From the NCBI GenBank assembly GCA_016165875.1, contig JABBOT010000016.1:8018946-8082945 (forward strand): a DNA stretch of 64,000 nucleotides. Reading direction: 5' to 3'. The stretch comes from Acanthopleura granulata (lineage: Eukaryota > Mollusca > Polyplacophora > Chitonida > Chitonidae). Both the position numbers and the translations under genes were made by a program. Position 1 is the first letter of the stretch; every line of letters starts with the position of its first letter. Of the stretch, positions 35,511 through 48,116 are shown piece by piece. Under the pieces are notes generated by a model. The model worked only from the letters and a program-made list of their open reading frames with translations, did not search any database and was not told the DNA's origin.

Positions 35511-35571
35511 TATATAAAACTACCAGTGGTCAGTTGATATCAGTCACACCTGAAAACAAAACACAAACAGG
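35511..35571 (+). promoter_or_regulatory. TATA-type promoter with short leader exon
   Basis: TATATAAAAC at 35511-35520 is a strong TATA box for the plus strand. About 25-30 bp downstream is an initiator-like GATATCAGTCACACC, then a donor-like AAACAG/GTAATA near 35571. This would make a ~30-base noncoding first exon. It lies about 100 bp from the start of the divergent minus-strand gene, so the spacer may be a bidirectional promoter. The plus-strand gene is not identified. Confidence 0.4.
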
Positions 35572-35885
35572 TAATAATTAACAATAAAATACGAGATCAC
35601 TTTCCCACACCCCCTCATACTCGCCCACATACAAGAGGGCATGAGAATAAGGCAGCTGTGAGACAGAAGTTGCTGATAAAGTCACACATTTCCATAACTG
35701 TATATATGATAATATATAAGTTGGATACATTTATTGAGATACCGTGACTTTAGAGTAGAAGTAACCATGCAGTAACCGAACAGGCACTTCTTCTTATTTT
35801 TGAATTCTGCAAATCCTTTTAATTCCGTTTCCGGTCACCTTTTATCGTGTTATGAATAGCTTCACGCAATGATTACAATAGTGGT

Positions 35886-36055
35886 CTATCTCCGACCGTA
35901 CGTGGGAAGGCCTGCCAATCAGCAGTCCGCGAATGGTCGTGGGTTTCCGCCGGGCTCTGACCGGTTTCCTCCCATCATAACGCCAGCCGCCGTCGTATAT
36001 GAGATATTGTTGAGTAAGGCATAAAGTACTAATCAAATAAATAATAATAAAACAA
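35886..36055 (+). repeat. tRNA-derived SINE, 3' half
   Basis: ATCTCCGACCGTACGTGGGA, GGTCGTGGGTTTCCGCCGGG, GGTTTCCTCCCATCATAACG, TGTTGAGTAAGGCATAAAG and CAAATAAATAATAATAA. Confidence 0.88.
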
Positions 36056-36242
36056 AAAATTAGTGTCCATTGCTGTGTGACTATACAAATGCTTGCAATG
36101 AATTGGTGGCAAACCACGACCAATCATAAAAATGCTGATCACCCATATCTGGTCAAGAAAGTCAACCGCATGTTACATGTTTGAATTCATTTATCTACGA
36201 TGATTTGTATGGTCGACTCTTTTCTGATTTGCCTTAATCAAA

Positions 36243-36319
<77 letters not shown>

Positions 36320-36380
36320 TGTTCACATATATAATACATACATACATATATATGTATATATATATATATATATATATCTT
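36243..36380. repeat. (AT)n microsatellite
   Basis: About 75 bp of uninterrupted AT dinucleotides, then a flanking TTTTTGTTCACATATATAAT block that appears twice (about 36316 and 36378) around a second shorter AT run. The interval 36400-36930 that follows is AT-rich and without a supported gene. Confidence 0.97.
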
Positions 36381-36987
36381 TTTGTTCACATATATAATAC
36401 ATACTTTGGAATGTTAACTCTATTAAATGAAACAGAAGAAATGGGCATTTTCTTATTGATAATTTTTTCTATTGATAATTGTGATCTTAATATTAAATTG
36501 CTGTAGGTTACTTGTATATGTAAAAATTTAAGCTGAATCATGAAAGTTAGTTTTACCTTGTTGTTTGGAATGACAAGTACAAGGTTAAGCTGTAGACAAT
36601 AAAATTGAATTGATTTGGTTATTTTCGTAGGTATACAGCAAGATAATGTAAGATTTGAGAAATTAGGCGGGTTAAGTTTGACCCTGAGTAGATTAAAAAA
36701 AAAATGATAATCCCTCTGATGAATACATGTGCCTCGTGAGCAAGCTTCCTCCAGATAATCTGATTACTAAGTTCTAAATTCCAGGCTGATCTGCAGACTA
36801 CATCTCACTGTAATTCCTTTGTTTTAGTGCTTTGAGGAACATACAGGTACATGGTATTAAGGATAAATTCCTTTGTTCCATAAGTTCTCAGTGACATTCA
36901 CAGGTTTACTCAATCCTGCCACCTTAAATCCTCTGCTGTATATAAATTGACCTTGTTACTGAGGATTGTCACTTGTGACTCAGTTAA

Positions 36988-37557
36988 GTGCACTATAACT
37001 GTCTCTGTTACCATGGAAGTCATAAAACGAGTCGTGGAGGATTTAAGTTGCTGAACCAAGACTTCATGTACATAAAGAAGAATGAGCTATCTGGACCTGT
37101 ACGCCGGGAATGTTCTTGGGGAAAAACCCGTGACCTTAGAGGCACTAAATACACAGACTTGGCCGTGATCTATGTTGATGTAACACTGGACCACAGTAAT
37201 GAACGAGATGATGATGCTCTGGAAATTGTCAAACTTCGAACAGCTATGACAGGCATAACCCAAAACTCTAGCGAAAGACAGATTATTGCTGATGCTCTTT
37301 TAGAAGGTTCCAACCCAGTAAGAGCTCGCATTAGACAGACACATCAATCTGTTTGGGCCCTCAATGAACATTTACAGAGGGATCAAGCGCTTACTGTACC
37401 CTCGCTAGTGCAGCACTCTGTTGGTCAGCAGCCACAAAAACGAGTTCGAAGAGCAACTAGAGACCTACAGGACAGACTGAAACAGATTTGTACAGCCAGG
37501 GGGGGACAACACCAGAGGGGTATCAGAGACACTGCGAGCTGCTGGACACACCGTTAA
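36988..37557 (+). pseudogene. Decayed FLYWCH-finger sequence, probably transposon-derived
   Basis: A 189-codon frame has the layout of a FLYWCH domain: GGFKLLNQDFMYIKKNELSG, then RRECSWGKTRDLRGTKYTD, then a DVTLDHSN segment and RDDDALEIVKLRTAMTG, as is usual just after FLYWCH fingers of Mutator-like elements. The metal ligands are largely lost: the YWxC tryptophan is absent, the second Cys position is Leu (DLRGT), and the usual HNH is HSN. It starts in-frame at GTG rather than ATG, with a TAA immediately upstream, so it is either an exon or a remnant. The downstream part is Gln/Arg-rich with no transposase catalytic region. A domesticated exon is an alternative. Confidence 0.5.
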
Positions 37558-39065
37558 ATATTCCTAATGTTGCTTTTTTAAAGTAAAGTTTGTATGCTGT
37601 GCCCTTTCATAGTATTTATAGACCCATATAACTTGTTCATGTAAACAGCCTCGCCAGTGTTTTGTGTATGTTAATAAGAGTCACTGCATATAAACAAAAT
37701 AGTTCTTTGAGTTTAATTTTTATCTTCTGTTGGATTACAAAACGCACTTTCTAACCTTTTGTATTTTTAGTAATTGCATGAAGTATTGAAACACAATTTT
37801 ACAACAATACCCATTTTTTCTTTATTTGAAATCACACAGCAGTACATGTTTTTCTATTTTATTTGTATCTGTGGTGTGGAAAAGAGACTATGGGGGAAAA
37901 GGCCAGTGGGGAAAAGGGTGCGTGGGGAATATGCCCTGGGGAAAAGGGCCAGTGGGGAAAAAGGCCTACACCCCAATATCATATATATGTATATACTGGA
38001 TTGCTGCCTCCATACATGTACGTACTATCGGCAGGTACTGTCTATGTCATGACATACTTTAACCTCAGAGGTGTTCTCATAAAGAGTTCTATAATGCTTT
38101 CAGAGCGCTAGCGCGTGCTGAACAATGAGAGCATTCCCTGCCCCATATATACGGGATTCGCCAGGCGTTTGCCTACATTTTACTTGTCTGGAGACACTGA
38201 AAAGGCTACCTACAGAGGCAAAGACATCAATCAAATGTGTGGAATCGCACTCATATATGGTTATTACATCATTGGAGTAGAAACACCTCCCCTACCGCAC
38301 TCTCTGGCACAAGCATAAACGTACATTCGAAGGCATCGGCGTACAACCTATGCCAAATGAACTCACGGCTTAAACGCCGTCAGGAGCAGACGTCCCTCAA
38401 CCGCCTAATATTAATACAGTTGTATATATGAGCATGGAATTCTACAGCCCGATACCATGCAGTCGGCACAGACACTATATTTGTATATACAGCCAGGGAC
38501 ACTAGTCCGATATGTGCAACGCTCTGCAGCTACATACTACCATATCTATCTAAGGTATGAAAAATACACTCACGGCCTGAACGCTGCAATGAGTATACTC
38601 TTTGGCATAAGTAGAGCCCGGAAGGCATCAATATGTCCGCTTTCTCAAGCGTGGTATCTATGATCAAGATAACTACATTTCGGATACTCTTATACCCGAA
38701 AAACCAGTCATACCATGCCTACTGAAGACATGGGAGTGGGGGGGGGGGGTACCCAGACAATTTTCCATGACATGTTATAAAAGCCTACTAGACTACCAAC
38801 CTCTCTATAACGGAAGAATATGTTCTTCTATAACGGAAGAATTGTTCTTCTACATGTCCTTGAGTGAGGAATTCACATAATCGTACTGACTTACTTAATT
38901 TGCCAGCCGTGCAGGTTATTCTCTTGCACCAGTCCTCAGAGCGAACCAAACAATCTATATTTCTTACACGCAATCCATGTGAATAAATCGGGACATTGCA
39001 CTCCCAGACACTAGAAATGGAGAACATATTCTCTTGATTGAGTACTTTATTTAGCAGGCAGAAAG
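37558..39065. other. Stretch without supported gene
   Basis: At 37890-37975 a purine-rich motif, GTGGGGAAAAGGGCCA-like, repeats about five times. At 38805-38850 CTATAACGGAAGAAT is duplicated. Open frames here are short and not protein-like. Confidence 0.4.
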
Positions 39066-39067
39066 GA

Positions 39068-39440
39068 AATATTGCTATTTTGCCTGTACGCTCGAATCCT
39101 ACATGGATCTGTAACAACATAGAACCTACGAGGACAGCCTGGCACACAACTGCTCTCCCCACCCACCGCTCACCCCGCCCTCTCTATTCTGCGCACGGCC
39201 CTGATGTGGACTTTGCGCTGGTTTATCAAAGCTAAAAGGGTTATGAAATATTGCTATTTTGCCTGTACGCTCGAATTCTACATGGATCTGTAACAACATA
39301 GAACCTACGAGGACAGCCTGGCACATTGACTACCTTAACTGAAGGAAACAGTTGAATCCTATGACACACAATTGTCCTCCCACTCTAATCTGTGCCCACC
39401 TCTGATGAGGAATTTGCGCTGGTTCACCCAACTTTAAAAG
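39068..39440. repeat. ~178-bp tandem duplication
   Basis: TTGCTATTTTGCCTGTACGC through ACCTACGAGGACAGCCTGGC occurs at 39070-39145 and again, nearly identically, at 39249-39325. Weaker collinear matches follow (ATTTGCGCTGGTT). Confidence 0.9.
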
Positions 39441-41551
39441 AATTCCGGAACACTGCACGTTGCCTACAGGCTGATATACTTACTGATCTGCACCTAGCTA
39501 TGCACACCATACTAATACATGTACAAGCAGTGTAGGGTCTGATCATTTGGGGTTTGACGCTGTGTTCATGAATAGTAACCCTATCACATTCACGGTCGAC
39601 ATAAATAATCAAGTGTTCTCACAGTAACAAATTCGACAATTATTAACATTTTGCGATATAAATAACTGTTCTGTGGAATAAATAGAGTCAACACACTGTT
39701 GCGGTGAACAATACATTTTTGTTTAAATTGAGTGTAAATTCAGGCTTTTACGTTGCGCACATATTTTTGAAACCAAATATGTGCGCAACAAACTAAACTG
39801 TTTAGTTGTCAGTGTTCATGACAATAGAGACGTGATCACATACCTGTACAAGGAAGGGGCATATAGCAATGTGCAGTTACAGTCACGCGCGAACCATTCG
39901 GTGCCGACAATCCTTCACTTGTTTATATCAACATTTCAATCTTCCGTACCTGAAATTATCTCTCAGTTCCTTACGTAAATAAAACAAAATTCCCTCTAAA
40001 ATATGTTAAAACAAGGTAAAAAAAAATCTTGATGGGCATGCACCGGAAGCGACAGCAAAAAATAATTATAAATCTCTTACGGAAGTGTATGGAAAACGGG
40101 AGACAGCAGTTGTACCTGAATTCAAACAATGTGCTCAGACATATTTACAGAATGCGGGGATTGGAATCAAACCGCGCAGACAGCCCTCGACCATCGGCTA
40201 ATTTCTGATCAAGAATCGACCCTTTGCCGTACAATTTGGCCCAAACCAACACTATATTCCGGTTCTCTCTCTTTCTAAGGCATCAACTGTGTAGCCAGCC
40301 AAAAAGTTGACATTGTTACAGTTAATGGACATTGAAATACTATAATTAGCTTAGCCAACTGTGTAAATACTATGTTAAACAATGATTAAAACCAGGGAAA
40401 TGCCGTCTCTAACCTGACTCATTGTATCCTGCACGCACAACTCGACAACTTAAAAAAACATGGAGGACAGCGTCGACCGTCAACACTTCTGTCACGGGCG
40501 AACTCGGCCGTGTGTGTGCTGGGATAAGCTTGACTGTCTGTCCTCGTGTTAGAACAACGCGCCTGCGCACACCCACTATATATATGTATATATTTATATA
40601 TAATATTTTGTGTTAGTGGCTGTCATGTGATACCAATGAAGTCACACAGGTAAGTTTACGCAATAATCCTCGGTGTGGAAATTTACCTGTAATTCAAGTG
40701 TAACACTGTCGGGGACTCGTACCAATATAATAATACAAGGCAAGTGACAAGAGTGTCAAGGGTGGAGCAATGATAACTGTTCGTGCAGAGTGTAGGGCAA
40801 TCATACTACGCCGTTCAGATATTAAATTGGTGCTAGTCTGGAGTCTGAATAAATCACAACAAAGAGATACACGTCATAATGGCTTTCATATAATCTCCAA
40901 TCATCGGGGCCCCTTGAAGATGAATAAAAAAGGCCAATATAGTCAAGATTTAAATTGACAAATTCAGTTGCAACCACCAGTTATTCTGCTGGGAATTCTG
41001 TATCAAGTCAGCATGCTGATAAATCACCGATTCCGCTGTTTGTTTATGATGTGCTACATAATCTATTCGCTCGTGTGCACAATCGAATGACGGTGAACGC
41101 CTATTAATGACTGTCAGTCAAAACCTACCAAAATCCTTTGTGTAGGAGAAAATTCCATCAAAAGTTTAAAAGAACAATCGATTAAATTTAATTCTATTTA
41201 GCCGTGTTACCTTGGCATTGTATTGAGGCAATGCTGTAAAGTGGCGTGTTAGTGTTATAGTATACGACAGAGTGGACAATTGCCACATATATAAAGGAAA
41301 CATTGTGAAAACTTTGTTACATATATATATATTTTTTTTTCAAAGTTTGTGCAAAGGTTCAAGCTGAACTCATGTTTCATGTCACGTTTTTTTTCAACGT
41401 CTTTTGTCTTTGAACTTCTAGCAAATTCATCGAGTTGTCACCAGAACAGCAAGTGGAACACATTCTTATAGGGCTTGAAGAAATTTATAATTCGGCAACA
41501 TCGCCAAAGTTAACCAAACTCTAACTAAGAAAATGGATTGACCGATAACTC
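39441..41551. other. Stretch without supported gene
   Basis: A good donor-like CACAG/GTAAGT sits at about 40649. Upstream, at 40460, a 30-codon ATG frame contains six Cys residues (including RPCVCWDKLDCLSSC) but has no signal peptide. I do not call it a gene. Confidence 0.3.
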
Positions 41552-41658
41552 ATGAGACACACGGGAGAACACTTAAGGATTTATGAGACAGGCCGAGAAG
41601 AACAGAGCATGAAGCTAGCCTACTCTCGCCTGGTTTTCTGCAGTCTGCTACGACTCAG
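41552..41658 (+). CDS. Weak candidate first exon
   Basis: An ATG at 41552 opens MRHTGEHLRIYETGREEQ, with a second in-frame Met (41609) starting MKLAYSRLVFCSLLRLR, which has a modest hydrophobic stretch. The frame meets a donor-like CTCAG/GTAATC at 41658/41659. Without splicing it stops at the TAA inside the donor. There is no homology and no second exon was found. Confidence 0.22.
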
Positions 41659-41659
41659 G

Positions 41660-42904
41660 TAATCCCTTTTGTGGTTTTATTTGTTTAAATGATCAGCAAT
41701 AATATTTGTCTAGTCTCGATTAGTATGCTTGCCTCTTAAACGCATAAAAAATCATATTTTTAATCAAGTCCATAAAATTATAAATACATTTTTTCCAAAT
41801 TGCAACTTCCTCTGAATATTTTTGTGGTCAAAGTCACAAATTACTAAAAATCGGGGAAAAAGGTGAAACATAGTTATAAAAAATAAAATTTTATCAAAAG
41901 GAAAAGTTGTGTGTGCAAGCCACAATCGCAGATTTATGTTTTAGTGTTGAAATAATAACGCACACGTCATGAAAATGTGACGGTACAGGTAATGTTCCAG
42001 TGTTGTCTTGAATTATAAACTGGCGAATGATTTTTGAATATCATATAATGAGAAACAATCAAATAAATAACTAAAGAAATAAATAAACCACTTCGTTTAA
42101 AACCACACAAGAACTGTCGCCTAGTTATGATAAAATCTTTTTCCAAAACATAATTCCACTAAAATCAGACAGAGAAGCTTGCATTAAATTAACCAATATG
42201 CTATTATCATACTCCCAGACGATTTGAGGTTTAATCAAATGACTTTGACCATATCAGTGCACATCTGTTAAAGAAAAATCCATCAACAATTTCAGTGCTG
42301 CAAGTCCCCCCACCTCTCCCACCAGAACTTTTAAACAGACCACAGATAGCGAGAATTTTAAAGGTTGATTGTTTTCCATGGATACGTTTCTTCTTTGAAA
42401 CATTGCTAATCGTTTGATGTTATTTTTACACTTTTTATTATTTCATTTTAACTTCCCATCTTACACAGCTTTAACATGGAAATTTAGAGCGAATAAATAT
42501 ATACATATATATATATTTATATATCGTGGTTTTCAAAACAGCCAGTATTTTGTACTGTTACATCTGTATTTTCTCACCTTTCCAGCCTGCATATAGTAAT
42601 TCTGTATTTCATGTTTTATTCCATGTTTGTGGAATGGTAAGATGTGAGCAAATACTGCAAATGCAGGCTATTTATTGTGTGTTTTCTCGTCTTTATACCG
42701 TGTTGTTCTTTCGCTGTGGTCAACGTGGCAAAAAATAGAGACAGAGCCTTTTTTCTCTACGTCCCTGCTTGGTTCTTAGTTAATTTGTGTTAAATTGCAA
42801 ACATCATTACATTTATGTACTGAATTTTCCTTTGCTTACGCCATGGTGCTATAATGCATCTGAGTTGCTACTATATCGGCATGTGCATGGTGCGAAATTT
42901 AGAA
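41660..42904. other. AT-rich stretch without supported gene
   Basis: Only low-complexity and hydrophobic short frames; a small AT microsatellite near 42498-42524. Confidence 0.45.
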
Positions 42905-43042
42905 TACAATCCTCACTAAGATAAAATTGACAAGAGGCCGGATTTGACCAGTTATATGTGATCATTTGCCAACCACTTCGCTGTCGCCGTAGCCCTGGTT
43001 TTATCCTGTTTGGTTTTGTCTTTTACATATCACAATAAAGTA
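42905..43042 (-). repeat. Dispersed repeat B, inverted copy
   Basis: AATTGACAAGAGGCCGGATTT, GTGATCATTTGCCAACCAC and GCCCTGGTTTTATCC are the reverse complements of repeat B landmarks. Confidence 0.7.
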
Positions 43043-43555
43043 CTCCAAAAGACCTGGTATAAACCGTTAAGATGCTGCTGTGGAATGAACAAAAGACTAA
43101 TTCGAACCTCTGATCTCACTTGTCCAGCGAAGAGTCTCTTTCAACACGAAACAAAATATAAACCATGCATATATACATAAACTCATATACACAACGTCAT
43201 ACATCCACTATTCATGTGTTGAATTCTTCCTACACTGTAAAGTTCTATGTTTAATTTATAAATACTTTCATGAATCAGATATTCTACACTTGTAGGCTAT
43301 AGCATTATAGTATACACCTATATATACATGTTTTAGACACTTATGTTTAATACTTAAGTACTTAAGTATATTTATCAAACACGACTATTTGAAGTTTAAT
43401 CACCCATTAAGCGCGTTGAGCTTTGGTCATTTACAGTGTAAATAGTTCAGTTACTGGCAGTGTGTTATGTTTATCGTTTTTATCCTGGAATTCGGGACAG
43501 GAGGAATCTGGTTCATTGTGAATGTCGGGAAAAGAGCAGTGGACGAGACATTAAA

Positions 43556-43815
43556 ATGAAATATAAAAGGCTACAGAGTAAAACCAGAGCAGCGACGACG
43601 GTATAAAACTTGTCAAATGATCACGCGTTACAGGTGAAACCGGCCTCTTGTCAGTTCACCTCGGTTAGGGTCTTACTCTAAGTGTTCATGTAAGTGTATA
43701 AGAAGTAACAACTTACACCACCACCCTCATCTCCCCCACCCCCGACCCCTACCCCCAGGACCATGGCTTAAGCAGAATTAGGTAACAGAAATTGCAGTCA
43801 TGTGTAATGCAAATA
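43556..43815 (+). repeat. Dispersed repeat B, best-preserved copy
   Basis: GGCTACAGAGTAAAACCAG, AGCAGCGACGACGG, CAAATGATCACGCGTTACAG, GGCCTCTTGTCAGTTCACC, then ACCATGGCTTAAGCAGAATT. A C-rich tract (about 43715-43760) interrupts the body. Similarity continues to about 43870 with the 54780-54905 fragment. Confidence 0.78.
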
Positions 43816-44184
43816 CTAGACGTCAGTGGTGTACAATTACTCAAAATGTTGTCTTGTCAGCCCAAATGACATACATTTTCCGCCATAATCTCAGAAATGA
43901 CATTTAGTAACTTCCTACGATTCAGCCTTCCGAGGATTTAACGTAATAATTCCCGTTTACTACCTGAATATCTTGATTCTGCACACTGTTTGTATTTTAT
44001 TTCTCAAAACAGATGGTTCTCATGAAATGTTAAATCATGATCTGTGATACACTCTGTGCCTTCACTTACCCCGAGACTAGGGCCGTGTGTTCATCGTATT
44101 GAATGTGATCGCCACGTTGAATATATGAACAATTGCAATCAAAGCGCAGCTGAGATATATATGCCATTACATTACATACTACAT

Positions 44185-44265
44185 ATATATACTAGCATGG
44201 TACACGATTTCTATACGGATTTACTTCATCCACCTAGAATATGCATTGCGTCTTTTGTCAATCAT
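44185..44265 (-). repeat. Dispersed repeat C, inverted fragment
   Basis: CATGGTACACGATTTCTATA followed by CATCCACC is the reverse of the repeat C core at 5340-5380. Confidence 0.4.
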
Positions 44266-44619
44266 TGAAAGTTACTGACTGCTACTCTTTTTATCAATGC
44301 ATTCTAAATTGTTTAGTTTATACACTTTCTCACTTTTTTGGTGGTTTGCTTCAAACGTCGTTTTGTGAACTGCTCTAAAAATTATTGACCGGAAATTCGG
44401 AACGGCCATTTTTACTGGTTTCCGAATCTCTGTTTCGACTGCCAGATTCTTAAATGTAATGTTTGCTAGAAAGTGAAAGTATGATTTAACAAAGAAATAA
44501 CTAAAATATAGATAGCCATAGCTGAATAATGAGCATTGCTGAATAAATAGAGCTGAATAAAGAGTATTGCCTAATAAGGAAATATAGGTGAATAATGTAT
44601 ATCGTTCCCAAAGTAATGC

Positions 44620-44800
44620 AACTAAGTATACTATATACACAAATGTATCACTAAGTAAGTATACTATATACACGAAAGAACACCTAAGTATACACAAATG
44701 TACCTCTAAGTATATATACACACAAGTGTAAAACTAAGTACATGCATACCATGAACACAAATGTACAACTAAGTGTGCTACATGTATAAACACTTGTACA
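44620..44800. repeat. Degenerate AT-rich tandem repeat
   Basis: Units around AACTAAGTATACTATATACA and CACAAATGTA recur about six times with variable spacing. The 149-codon minus frame across it is low-complexity and not a gene. Confidence 0.7.
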
Positions 44801-44877
44801 AGTCTCTGACTGTTAATTGGCTGCACTAGGGCAGCACTCCACTAAAACGTGTTAAATCCAAAGTCGTACAAGTGTTA

Positions 44878-45060
44878 AATTATAAGTTTTACCAGTCGGT
44901 TTATACAAAGCACAAGTTTATGATACGGTCGTATGCAGGGAAATTTCACCCTGGTATAGTTCCTGGCTTGCTCCAGTAGTTCTACGACGATGTTCCCCCG
45001 CAGGTTTGGAGTGCACTTTGGATCGATTTCTTCAAATGTGCGCTTATATTGCCAACACAT
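44878..45060 (-). CDS. Weak candidate small ORF, minus strand
   Basis: An ATG at 45058 opens MCWQYKRTFEEIDPKCTPNL followed by RGNIVVELLEQARNY, with a stop at about 44878. The composition is protein-like for its first 45 codons, then becomes basic and hydrophobic. It lies head-to-head with the plus-strand start at 45257, with a GC-richer spacer. No family is recognised. It could be the first exon of a longer gene or an old fragment. Confidence 0.25.
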
Positions 45061-45256
45061 CCCATTGAACCTTCACTCCACCCTCCGACATTCCGCCATC
45101 CAACAATGAAGTATGTCTCCCCTAAGCGCAGCTATAATGCATTCCCCGACTGTGTACATTCTTCTTCGATTTGAGCATTGGACAATACACCGTAGTAATC
45201 CGAACCCATATGTGCACAGCGTGTAAGAAAAGCTTGCAGTTTTTGTTTGTGAGGTC

Positions 45257-45344
45257 ATGGCGGCCGCGACGGAGTTGACACGGGAAACACAACAGCTACT
45301 GCACAGCCATGATATCTCGCCGGTTCAAATCCAGCCTGTGCAAG
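45257..45344 (+). CDS. Candidate first coding exon
   Basis: An ATG in a strong context (GGTCATGGCGGCCGCGACGG, which also fits a YY1-type ATGGCGGC start element) opens MAAATELTRETQQLLHSHDI followed by SPVQIQPVQ, to a donor-like CAAG/GTGACC at 45344/45345. Read-through past the donor becomes less protein-like and stops at 45451. Alanine-rich starts at such elements are typical of housekeeping genes in animals. The protein is not identified. Confidence 0.38.
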
Positions 45345-45451
45345 GTGACCAGTATCTATCATCTTTTTGCACTTTCGGTTTTACCTTAAGCTGCACCGAA
45401 CTTTTTGACAGTGGGACTCAAATGAATTTGTCTGAAGGATTCATGAGTTAA

Positions 45452-47384
45452 AATACTGTGCATAATAAAGAAAACGTGAAAGGAATAAATATTATTTTTA
45501 GCACACTAGAAAATCATAAAGAAATACATTGAATATTACATTGGGTATTACAGCTATTTACCTATTTACAAATAGGTAACAATATTTCAGTATTGATTCC
45601 AAAAACCGGGATAGTTCCGTAGCTATCGTAAAAGTGAAATGATCAATGTATCAGTCGCTCGAGTGAAAGCGTAAAAGTTTCAATTCTAATATCAATTTAA
45701 TAACATTATGAAATAAAACGGTAATGGATAAGCTGCCCCTGATAGGTAGGAATTTCTCTGGGTCTGATCAGATGATTCTGCAGTCTCTGTCAATCATAGT
45801 GCGAAGAAATAAAGCCACGGCGAGTCTCGTGGACACTCGAGATTTGCGGAGATTTTATAAATAAAAATCTCGTATCTTCAAAACGCCATCAGTTTTCCTT
45901 CAAGAAATAGGTCTCTACCTGAAGGCAAATACAAAATTTGACCAACCTTTCACTACTTTTGTGTATTCGGCGAATACATAAAACACCAGGCTGCCACCCA
46001 GTGGAAGCAATATCCAAAGTTAAATTTCGAAAGGCCAGTTGCATCAATAAAACACATACAAATAACACAAGCTTCTTTCCGCTTCAAACAGGCCTTCAAG
46101 CTACTCCTGCAAATGCTATCAATCCCATATTTTTCATTACCCTATATTTCCTGTTTTTGTGTTGACATCACAGCACGATGGACGCTTTAATAAGGATCAC
46201 CATGATTTTTTCGTTACACCTTAACATGTTGCTCAGCTGAAATTGAAAGTGTGGCCATTGTCAAAGTGTATATATATATATACATATATATATATATGCT
46301 TGATTTAACGTGGTACTCAACAATTTTTCGATTAATTATCAAAGTGTAACAACAAACAAGACGATTAACATTAATGTGTCTGTCACGCTCAACTACTCCT
46401 AAAAACTCAAGATGTAGATAATATAGGAGGTTTTGGGCTGAAAATCGGAAACGATGGGACAGTGGAAAAACATAGGAGGGCTGTTACAGTGTTCGTCATC
46501 ACAAAGCAACGTAAGCAGCGGAGCGGAAGTCGTAAATGCCGAGCTGTTTTCCGGCCAGCATACAGACATGTCACCACCAGCCCATTACGGACGGCAGGCG
46601 ATGGACGGCTGCCGGTATTATTCAGGCTATTGTTCAAACTAGACAAAAACAGCTTTGCCGTGATTCCAGCTAACTCTGTGGCGGATTGTCCTACTACTAA
46701 AAGGCCGCTGTTGAATAAACTTATTCCTTCAAATGTATGCATTCCACGGAACAGCTCTGGTATTTTGTCTTTGCTTTTAACTTGCAGTCTGTATATCTAG
46801 CAATCTGCAAATTCACTCATACTCACTGCATAAGTGCCAGAAAATGACGTTTTGTCAACAACTGGCGTGTGCATAAACCAGCAACCTCAATACATATTAT
46901 ATATATATATATATATATAATGCAATGGGAATTAAAATGCAATTAAGATATTTTTCCGAATGCATACTGTTAATTTCACACAAGGTTGTTTTCAAGCCTA
47001 AGGCTTTTTTCCTCCTGTGGACTCCAACATCTGGATGTGCAGATATATTACGTGTCACGTTACGGAAATTGGACAAAGGGCACTTTTGATGGTGACTATG
47101 GGTGATTTATCGACACAAAAGCTGACGAACGGCAACCCTTCAATAGAAAATACATTACAACCAGTCTGCTGCATGATCAAGGCCAAAATATGTCAGCCTT
47201 AATTTTTCAGCAGGTTTTATCATTTCGCAAACGTGCTTTACCTAGGCGTCCAAACCGACCTACGTATACCAGCCGTCAAGCAAAACAATTGTTCTGGGTC
47301 AACAATCGTAAGAACAGTTTCCAAAAACGAGAACTAATACAAACCATCAAAAAATCAGTTCTCAATGATAACGAAAATTCGTAA
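45452..47384. other. Stretch without supported gene
   Basis: Overlapping frames on both strands at 46407-46800 are open for about 110 codons but match nothing I recognise; a decayed transposon is possible. (TA)n microsatellites lie at 46268-46298 and 46896-46919. Confidence 0.4.
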
Positions 47385-47850
47385 TAAATGTTCTCGATGG
47401 GTGAATAAAATCAGTTACCAAACCGTGTACCAGTGTAGTGTATGTGGTGTCGATAATCAACTATGTACCTCAGTAGCGCTTTGATTGCAACCGTCAATAT
47501 ATATCCAACGTGTGGCCCACGCCCAACACGAGGAATATACGGCAAAATGGGCCTTTATTTACTAATTAATTAGTGCCTACAGAGTTCCTGTTTACCACTA
47601 GTGCACCATAAAATGGAGTACCCCGTCGATAATCACAATATAATAGCTATTACAGTTAATGCAGAATGTCAAACCAGAGCACTTAACTGGTTAATTTCGA
47701 CCTCTTGTTAATTTACATTAGAAATGGGGTTGAAGCCCATGTCAATACTTAAAAAGCCTCAACTTATACACCCACTATATAACACCATGGCTTTAGCACA
47801 ATTATATAAAACCAAAAAATTCCTTGCTTTTAATTTCAAATTATAAGACG
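47385..47850 (+). repeat. Repeat C fragment followed by diverged repeat B
   Basis: Repeat C at 47395-47480 (AATAAAATCAGTTACCAAAC). Repeat B landmarks at 47632-47850 are weak (TCAAACCAGAGC, GACCTCTTGTTAATTTAC, CACCATGGCTTTAGCACAA). Confidence 0.5.
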
Positions 47851-48116
47851 TCACTGGTCTAGACCCATTTCCAATGCAACCTGCGACGCCAGTTCGAATA
47901 TGTAAGAAAAAATACATATAAGTACTAAAAGCATGTAGGAAAGGAGCAGTGACCCGTTTCCAGTGACCAAGGGAAGAGGGCCGACAATGAAGGTATCCAA
48001 TCAAATTTCTCGTAGTAGGTGAAAGATTTCCAGGGCGAATACAAATATATGTAATGCAGTCGTTAATCCAGCTGTTACCAACTGTTCCTAAAACCACAGC
48101 TTTGGTGTAATTGATT

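Noticed and set aside
44272..44721. 149-codon membrane protein on the minus strand
   Set aside because: Hydrophobicity comes from AT-rich tandem repeats; residue usage is low-complexity and there is no start context.
45320..45345. tRNA B box (GGTTCAAATCC) marking a tRNA gene
   Set aside because: No A box at the right distance and no stem pairing; the sequence fits coding DNA of the candidate first exon.
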